Assembly (NCBI RefSeq): GCF_029360705.1 | Contig: NZ_JARKMX010000001.1 | Span: 868,001-932,000, forward strand | Direction: 5' to 3' | Length of the DNA stretch: 64,000 nucleotides | Origin: Paraflavitalea pollutisoli | Lineage (GTDB): Bacteria > Bacteroidota > Bacteroidia > Chitinophagales > Chitinophagaceae | Shown: positions 59,712 to 64,000 of the stretch, piece after piece | How positions within the stretch are numbered: the first letter of the stretch is position 1 | Layout: each line of letters starts with the position of its first letter | Position numbers and translations under genes: made by a program | The notes under the pieces: model-generated | What the model was told of the DNA's origin: nothing | The model's input: only the letters and a program-made list of their open reading frames with translations | Databases searched by the model: none

Positions 59712-61421
59712 ATGAAAAGATCATTCATTTTATTAGTAGCAATGGTTGTCACGGGAGGCAACATCCTTTTTGCCCAGAACGTGGAGCAGGGCAGAAAGTT
59801 TTTCTATTATGAGCGGTGGAAAAGTGCGCAGGAACAATTTGAAAAAGTGCTTGCCGCCAATCCCAACAACATCGATGCTGTTTACTGGTTAGGGCAAACC
59901 CTGCTGGAGCAGAAAGACTCCATAGGTGCTAAGAACCTGTATGAGAAGGCCCTGCAACAGAATGGCAATGCGCCCCTGCTGCTGGCTGGTATCGGACAGA
60001 TCGAGCTGATGCAAGGTAAACCCAATGATGCACGGCAGCGCTTTGAAACGGCGATCAGCCTTACCAAAGGAAAGGATATAGAAGCGCTGAATGCTGTGGG
60101 CCGCGCCAATGTGGAAGCAAGAACCGGGGATGCCAACTACGCCATCGAGAAGCTGAACCTGGCTACGCAGGTGAAGAATTTTAAAGATCCCGAAACCTAC
60201 CTGCTGATGGGTGACGCTTACCGCAAGCTCATCGACGGTGGTAATGCGGTACAGTCTTACAACAAGGCATTTGGCCTCGACGCAAAGCTGGCGGCTGCCA
60301 AGTACAAAACTGGTAAAGTATACCTCACGCAAGGTAATAAAGAGGTGTTCCTGCCTAATTTTGAAGAAGCGGTAGCTATTGATCCAGCTTATACGCCCGC
60401 TTACTATGAACTGTTTTACTATTGGTATTTCAGGGATGTAAACAAAGCATCGCCTTACCTGGACAAGTATATTGCCAATGCTGATCAGGGGCCTGAAATG
60501 GAATATCTGAAGACAGATTTCCTGTATGCCTCTGGTAAAACTGCCGAAGCGCGTACCAAGGCGGAGAGCCTTATCGCTCAGTATAGCGACAAAGTATCTC
60601 CCCGTATGTATCGCCTGATAGCTTTTGCGGCAGATACGCTGGGTGATGCACCTGCTGCCAAAAAAGCGATGGAAACCTTCTTCACGAAAGCCAATGACGA
60701 AACTCCAGTACTCGGCACCGACTACGAAGAGCTGGCCAAGATCAACTCCAAGATCCCCGGACAGGAAGCTGAGGTGTTTGCCAACCTGGAAAAAGCTGTA
60801 GCACTGGATACTGTGGTAGAGAACAAGATCAAGTTTATCAATAAGGCCGCTGCCCTGGCAAAAGCCAAAGGCGACCGTGCCCAGGAAGCCAACTGGCTGG
60901 GCCGTGCTTATGCACTGGATCCCAATCCTTCGCAGACCGACCTGTACAACTATGCCATGGCCAACTACCAGGCAAAGCTGTATCCCAAAGCCGACAGTCT
61001 CTTTTGTGGTGTGTATCAAACAAAGTATCCCGACCAGATCTATGGCTACCTCTGGTGCGCCAAGACCAAGCAAGCCATGGATGATTCGACCAATTCACAA
61101 GGACTGGCGGTTGACGCTTATAAACTGTTACGGGACAAAGCAACCCAGCTTGATTCTGTTAAGTTCAAGTCACAAATCGTCAATGCCGATATCTGGCTGG
61201 CTATCTGGTACCATGACGTGAAGAAGGAAAAGCAAACAGCGCTTGATTATGTAAATCATGTGCTGTCCATCGACCCTGCCAACGCTTCTGCTCTGCAAAT
61301 GAAGCCCATCATGGAGAAGTCGCTGAAGCAAGGATCGGCTCCTGCGCAGCCAGCTACCAAACCCAAACCCGGCGGTAACGCTGCTGGTTCAGGCGGTGGT
61401 AATAAGGCAAGCGGCAAATAA
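59712..61421 (+). CDS. Secreted tetratricopeptide-repeat protein
   Basis: The 569-residue protein has a signal peptide (MKRSFILLVAMVVTGGNILF, cleavage near AQN). Successive TPR-like helical pairs follow from residue 25, for example WKSAQEQFEKVLAANPNNID, AVYWLGQTLLEQKDSIGAKN and GKPNDARQRFETAISL. The tail (residues 545-569) is low complexity, rich in Gly, Ala and Lys. It is probably co-transcribed with the PstS-like gene and acts in the periplasm as a scaffold. A strong terminator follows. Confidence 0.85.
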   Translation: MKRSFILLVAMVVTGGNILFAQNVEQGRKFFYYERWKSAQEQFEKVLAANPNNIDAVYWLGQTLLEQKDSIGAKNLYEKALQQNGNAPLLLAGIGQIELMQGKPNDARQRFETAISLTKGKDIEALNAVGRANVEARTGDANYAIEKLNLATQVKNFKDPETYLLMGDAYRKLIDGGNAVQSYNKAFGLDAKLAAAKYKTGKVYLTQGNKEVFLPNFEEAVAIDPAYTPAYYELFYYWYFRDVNKASPYLDKYIANADQGPEMEYLKTDFLYASGKTAEARTKAESLIAQYSDKVSPRMYRLIAFAADTLGDAPAAKKAMETFFTKANDETPVLGTDYEELAKINSKIPGQEAEVFANLEKAVALDTVVENKIKFINKAAALAKAKGDRAQEANWLGRAYALDPNPSQTDLYNYAMANYQAKLYPKADSLFCGVYQTKYPDQIYGYLWCAKTKQAMDDSTNSQGLAVDAYKLLRDKATQLDSVKFKSQIVNADIWLAIWYHDVKKEKQTALDYVNHVLSIDPANASALQMKPIMEKSLKQGSAPAQPATKPKPGGNAAGSGGGNKASGK

Positions 61422-61454
61422 CGAAACGGTAACATAAAACGTATTTCCATAGAT

Positions 61455-61488
61455 AAATCCCTGTTATTGTGATAACAGGGATTTTTTT
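61455..61488 (+). terminator. Intrinsic terminator before the nuo operon
   Basis: Perfect 13-bp stem (61455-61467 with 61472-61484), loop tgtg, followed by T. It ends the TPR transcript. Confidence 0.9.
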
Positions 61489-61514
61489 ATTTTATTGAAT
61501 TTGAAGTTTCAAAA

Positions 61515-61544
61515 TTGGAAATTGCGGATGCTGTATTACTTTTG
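61515..61544 (+). promoter_or_regulatory. Promoter of the nuo operon
   Basis: TTGG (61515-61518) and TACTTTTG (61537-61544), 18 bp apart, match the Bacteroidota pattern. It stands 24 bp before the nuoA start codon. Confidence 0.6.
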
Positions 61545-61568
61545 CCGATAAACAAAAACGGGTTTTTG

Positions 61569-61973
61569 ATGATGTACCTGTTGCAAGTTTCAGCCGTTGC
61601 CCAGAATCCGGACAACTCTTTCTGGTATTTTGCTATCGGCCTACAACTCCTATTCGCTGTCGTATTCGTGGGCGCCATGATGGGCGTAACGCACTGGCTC
61701 GGTCCCAAACGTAACACTTCCGACAAGCTGGCCAACTTTGCCAGCGGTATCAAGAGCCATGGTGATGCACGTCAACCAATGGCCATCAAGTACTTCCTGG
61801 TAGCTATCCTCTTCGTTCTGTTCGATGTAGAAGTGATCTTCTTCTATCCGTACGCCGTCAACTTCAGGGATCTGGGTTGGAATGGATTCATGGCAGTACT
61901 CATGTTTATCGGATTTTTCCTTTGCGGGTTCATATATATTATTAAGAAAGGAGCGTTAACCTGGGAAGATTAA
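61569..61973 (+). CDS. nuoA: NADH-quinone oxidoreductase subunit A
   Basis: 134 residues are counted from the first of two adjacent ATG codons (MMYLLQVSAVAQN). Three membrane helices and the conserved loop MAIKYFLVAILFVLFDVEVI, with FFYPYAVNF, identify NuoA. The loop DVE residues line the quinone and proton-coupling region. It is the first gene of the complex I operon. A 155-bp spacer precedes nuoB. Confidence 0.93.
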   Translation: MMYLLQVSAVAQNPDNSFWYFAIGLQLLFAVVFVGAMMGVTHWLGPKRNTSDKLANFASGIKSHGDARQPMAIKYFLVAILFVLFDVEVIFFYPYAVNFRDLGWNGFMAVLMFIGFFLCGFIYIIKKGALTWED

Positions 61974-62128
61974 AAGCATATTAATCCTGCCAGGCGGGAT
62001 CAATATAGTTACTTTGACTTTTGTTATTATCGGGTGACAGTGAAGGCGAAAGCCAGGCAGTGTTATTGCTGCAATCATTAGCAACAGATAAGAACAAAAC
62101 CCGGTTATTCACTCAAAAAAGAGATCGT

Positions 62129-62707
62129 ATGCCACGTCCAGTTCAATATAACATTTACGGTAAGACCGACGTCAAGTTGGTCAAAGAAGGGCCTGAAGGC
62201 TATGGCGGTGAAGGATTTTTTGCCACCAGCCTCGAACAGGTCGTTGGTTTGGCAAGAAAGAACTCCCTCTGGCCATTACCTTTCGCTACCTCCTGCTGCG
62301 GTATTGAGTTCATGGCTACTATGGCTGCTCACTATGACCTGGCCCGGTTTGGCGCTGAAAGGGTAGGGTTCTCCCCCCGTCAGTGTGACCTGCTCATGGT
62401 AATGGGCACCATTGCCAAGAAAATGGCCCCCGTGGTAAAACAGGTGTACCTGCAAATGGCCGAGCCCCGTTGGGTGCTGGCAATGGGCGCCTGTGCCTCC
62501 AGTGGCGGTATTTTTGACACTTACAGCGTTTTACAGGGTATCGACCAGATCATCCCTGTCGATGTATATGTACCCGGTTGCCCGCCCCGCCCCGAAGCTG
62601 TCCTAGATGGTTTCATGCGCGTGCAGGACCTGGTAGGCAAGGAAGAGCTGCGCAGACGTAACAGTCCGCGTTATAAGCAGTTGATGGAAAGTTATGGTAT
62701 CCAATAG
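62129..62707 (+). CDS. nuoB: NADH-quinone oxidoreductase subunit B
   Basis: 192 residues are counted from the ATG giving MPRPVQYNIYGKTDVKLVKE. Cluster N2 ligands are in PFATSCCGIEFMA (two adjacent Cys), MGACASSGGIF and VDVYVPGCPPRPEA. It holds the last iron-sulfur cluster before quinone. It lies 13 bp before nuoC. Confidence 0.95.
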   Translation: MPRPVQYNIYGKTDVKLVKEGPEGYGGEGFFATSLEQVVGLARKNSLWPLPFATSCCGIEFMATMAAHYDLARFGAERVGFSPRQCDLLMVMGTIAKKMAPVVKQVYLQMAEPRWVLAMGACASSGGIFDTYSVLQGIDQIIPVDVYVPGCPPRPEAVLDGFMRVQDLVGKEELRRRNSPRYKQLMESYGIQ

Positions 62708-62720
62708 AATAGCAACACCC

Positions 62721-63239
62721 ATGGCACTGACCTACGAACATATCAAGCAAAGACTGGTAGAAAAATTTGGCGAACAGGTTACAGGTTTTAACGAACCCTA
62801 TGGTATGCTGACCTTTGAAGCGCCGAAAGAGCTGAACCTGAAAGTGCTGCAGTTCCTGTACGACGACGCGACACTGCAATTCCGCTTCCTGACCGACCTG
62901 CAGGCTGTACACTATCCCGATGATGCCGGCCGTGAACTGGCTGTTGTCTACCACCTGCACAACCTCACCGACAACGTCCGCCTCCGTTTCAAGATATTCA
63001 CCGACATTACCCGTCCCGATGTATACAGCGCTACTGCCTTGTACGCATCGGCCAACTGGATGGAAAGAGAAACCTACGACTTCTTTGGGGTCAACTTCGT
63101 TGGTCACCCCAACCTGAAGCGCGTACTCAATGTCGATGAAATGGACTACTTCCCCATGCGGAAGGAGTTCCCGCTGGAAGACCAGACGCGTATCGACAAA
63201 GATGATGAAATGTTTGGCAGAGGTGGTTCGATCCAATAA
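62721..63239 (+). CDS. nuoC: NADH-quinone oxidoreductase subunit C
   Basis: 172 residues are counted from the ATG giving MALTYEHIKQRLVEKFGEQ. The subunit signature is ASANWMERETYDFFGVNFVG, then HPNLKRVLNVDEMDYFPMRK and EFPLEDQTRIDKDDEM. It is a separate NuoC, not the NuoCD fusion of enterobacteria. It is part of the peripheral arm next to NuoD. A 51-bp spacer precedes nuoD. Confidence 0.94.
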   Translation: MALTYEHIKQRLVEKFGEQVTGFNEPYGMLTFEAPKELNLKVLQFLYDDATLQFRFLTDLQAVHYPDDAGRELAVVYHLHNLTDNVRLRFKIFTDITRPDVYSATALYASANWMERETYDFFGVNFVGHPNLKRVLNVDEMDYFPMRKEFPLEDQTRIDKDDEMFGRGGSIQ

Positions 63240-63290
63240 AGCATTTGCCGGCATCGTTTGCCGGTTCACGATAAAATAAACAGGACAGTA

Positions 63291-64000
63291 ATGTCTGACG
63301 TAATACAACATTCAAATATCCGACTGCCGGAAGGCTCTATCGAGAAGCAAACCACCACGTTGAACCTGGGGCCTACACACCCCGCTACGCATGGTGTATT
63401 TCAAAACATTCTCGAACTGGATGGTGAACGCATTATCTCTGCCGAGCAGACCGTGGGGTATATCCACCGCGCGTTTGAAAAGCTCGCCGAGCGCCGCCCC
63501 CTCTACCAGATCACTACCCTCACCGACCGGTTGAACTATTGCTCTTCTCCGATCAACAACATGGGTTGGCACCTGACCTGCGAAAAGCTCCTGGGCGTTT
63601 CGACCCCCAAGCGTGTCGATTACATGCGGGTGATCGTGATGGAGCTGGCCCGTATTTCGGACCACCTGATCTGTAACTCTATCGTGGGTGTGGACAGTGG
63701 CGCCTTCACCGGGTTCCTGTACGTGATGCAATACCGTGAGCTGATCTATGAGATCTATGAAGAGATCTGTGGATCACGTCTTACTACCAATATGGGCCGT
63801 ATCGGCGGTTTCGAAAGAAACTTTACCGCTACCGCCTGGGAGAAGCTGGAGAAATTCATGCGTGAGTATCCCGCCGTGTTGAAGGAGTTTGAGAACCTTT
63901 TCAACCGTAACCGCATTTTCATGGAGCGTCTCATTGGGGCGGGTCCTATCAGTGCCGAAAGAGCCCTGAACTATGGCTTCACAGGTCCCAACCTGCGTGC
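63291..64000 (+). CDS. nuoD: NADH-quinone oxidoreductase subunit D, start of gene
   Basis: 236 residues are visible before the window ends; the frame is open to base 64000. LNLGPTHPATHGVFQNILEL and IGYIHRAFEKLAE (here VGYIHRAFEKLAE) are the hallmark N-terminal motifs. LTDRLNYCSSPINNMGWHL, MELARISDHLICNSI and GRIGGFERNF follow. NuoD forms the quinone-binding cavity with NuoB. The ATG giving MSDVIQHSNIRLPEG is the only early start. Confidence 0.95.
   Translation, partial: MSDVIQHSNIRLPEGSIEKQTTTLNLGPTHPATHGVFQNILELDGERIISAEQTVGYIHRAFEKLAERRPLYQITTLTDRLNYCSSPINNMGWHLTCEKLLGVSTPKRVDYMRVIVMELARISDHLICNSIVGVDSGAFTGFLYVMQYRELIYEIYEEICGSRLTTNMGRIGGFERNFTATAWEKLEKFMREYPAVLKEFENLFNRNRIFMERLIGAGPISAERALNYGFTGPNLR

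Noticed and set aside
59889-61073. 394-codon minus-strand frame
   Set aside because: Antisense of the TPR gene, no domain seen.

Overview
The window reads as chromosomal DNA of a Bacteroidota bacterium, most likely of the Chitinophagaceae type. This rests on the gene families: LytS/LytTR pairs, a TonB-type outer-membrane beta-barrel, a type IX secretion sorting domain, DUF4836, DUF5723 and GLPGLI-like proteins, and a short 291-residue primary sigma factor. It also rests on repeated promoter boxes of the Bacteroidota form TAnnTTTG, one with a perfect TTTG-N19 partner upstream of rpsP. No rRNA, tRNA, insertion sequence, prophage or CRISPR array was recognised. Most of the window is ordinary core and housekeeping sequence.

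Layout. 0-3 kb: the end of an M28 peptidase, then a siderophore-type GNAT acetyltransferase divergent from an AraC regulator with a nested palindromic leader. 3.7-6.7 kb: an operon of a LiaF-like membrane protein, a DUF4288 protein, a LytS-like kinase and a LytTR regulator. 6.8-13 kb: Crp/Fnr regulator, adenine deaminase, a LolA-like secreted protein and a GH31 glycosidase. 13.5-19 kb: trmD, a DUF5723 protein, an Hsp15-like S4 protein, an M20 dipeptidase and a CDF metal transporter. 19.4-21.6 kb: an ECF sigma / putative anti-sigma / GLPGLI-like operon. 21.7-28.5 kb: LptF/G-type permease, two small proteins, rpoD, ffh, rpsP and rimM. 28.5-36.4 kb: a minimal type IX sorting-domain protein, a second LytS/LytTR pair divergent from a TonB-type barrel protein, a serine hydrolase, a DinB-family protein and a small barrel protein.

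36.5-41.3 kb is the most unusual stretch. A Crp/Fnr gene and dinB (Pol IV) lie among four arrays of 5-8 bp motifs with strict 8 or 11 bp phasing. Beside them is a three-gene HipBST-like toxin-antitoxin operon whose antitoxin fuses tandem DUF1508 (YegP-like) repeats to a HipB-type HTH. Its promoter is straddled by three CCCGATCGGG-type operators exactly 40 bp apart.

41.7-57.5 kb: 1-Cys peroxiredoxin, an amidohydrolase interrupted by one in-frame TAA, two pseudouridine synthases, rlmN, another amidohydrolase, a thiolase, small proteins, an ABC transporter of the LolD/FtsX type, a DUF4836 lipoprotein, hisS and a low-molecular-weight phosphatase. 57.9-61.4 kb: a TonB C-terminal remnant, a small membrane protein, a PstS-like lipoprotein and a TPR protein. 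From 61.5 kb the respiratory complex I operon begins (nuoA, B, C and the start of D) and runs off the window.

Functional names come from motifs and remembered family features; no database search was possible. Promoter and operator calls are pattern matches, not measurements.
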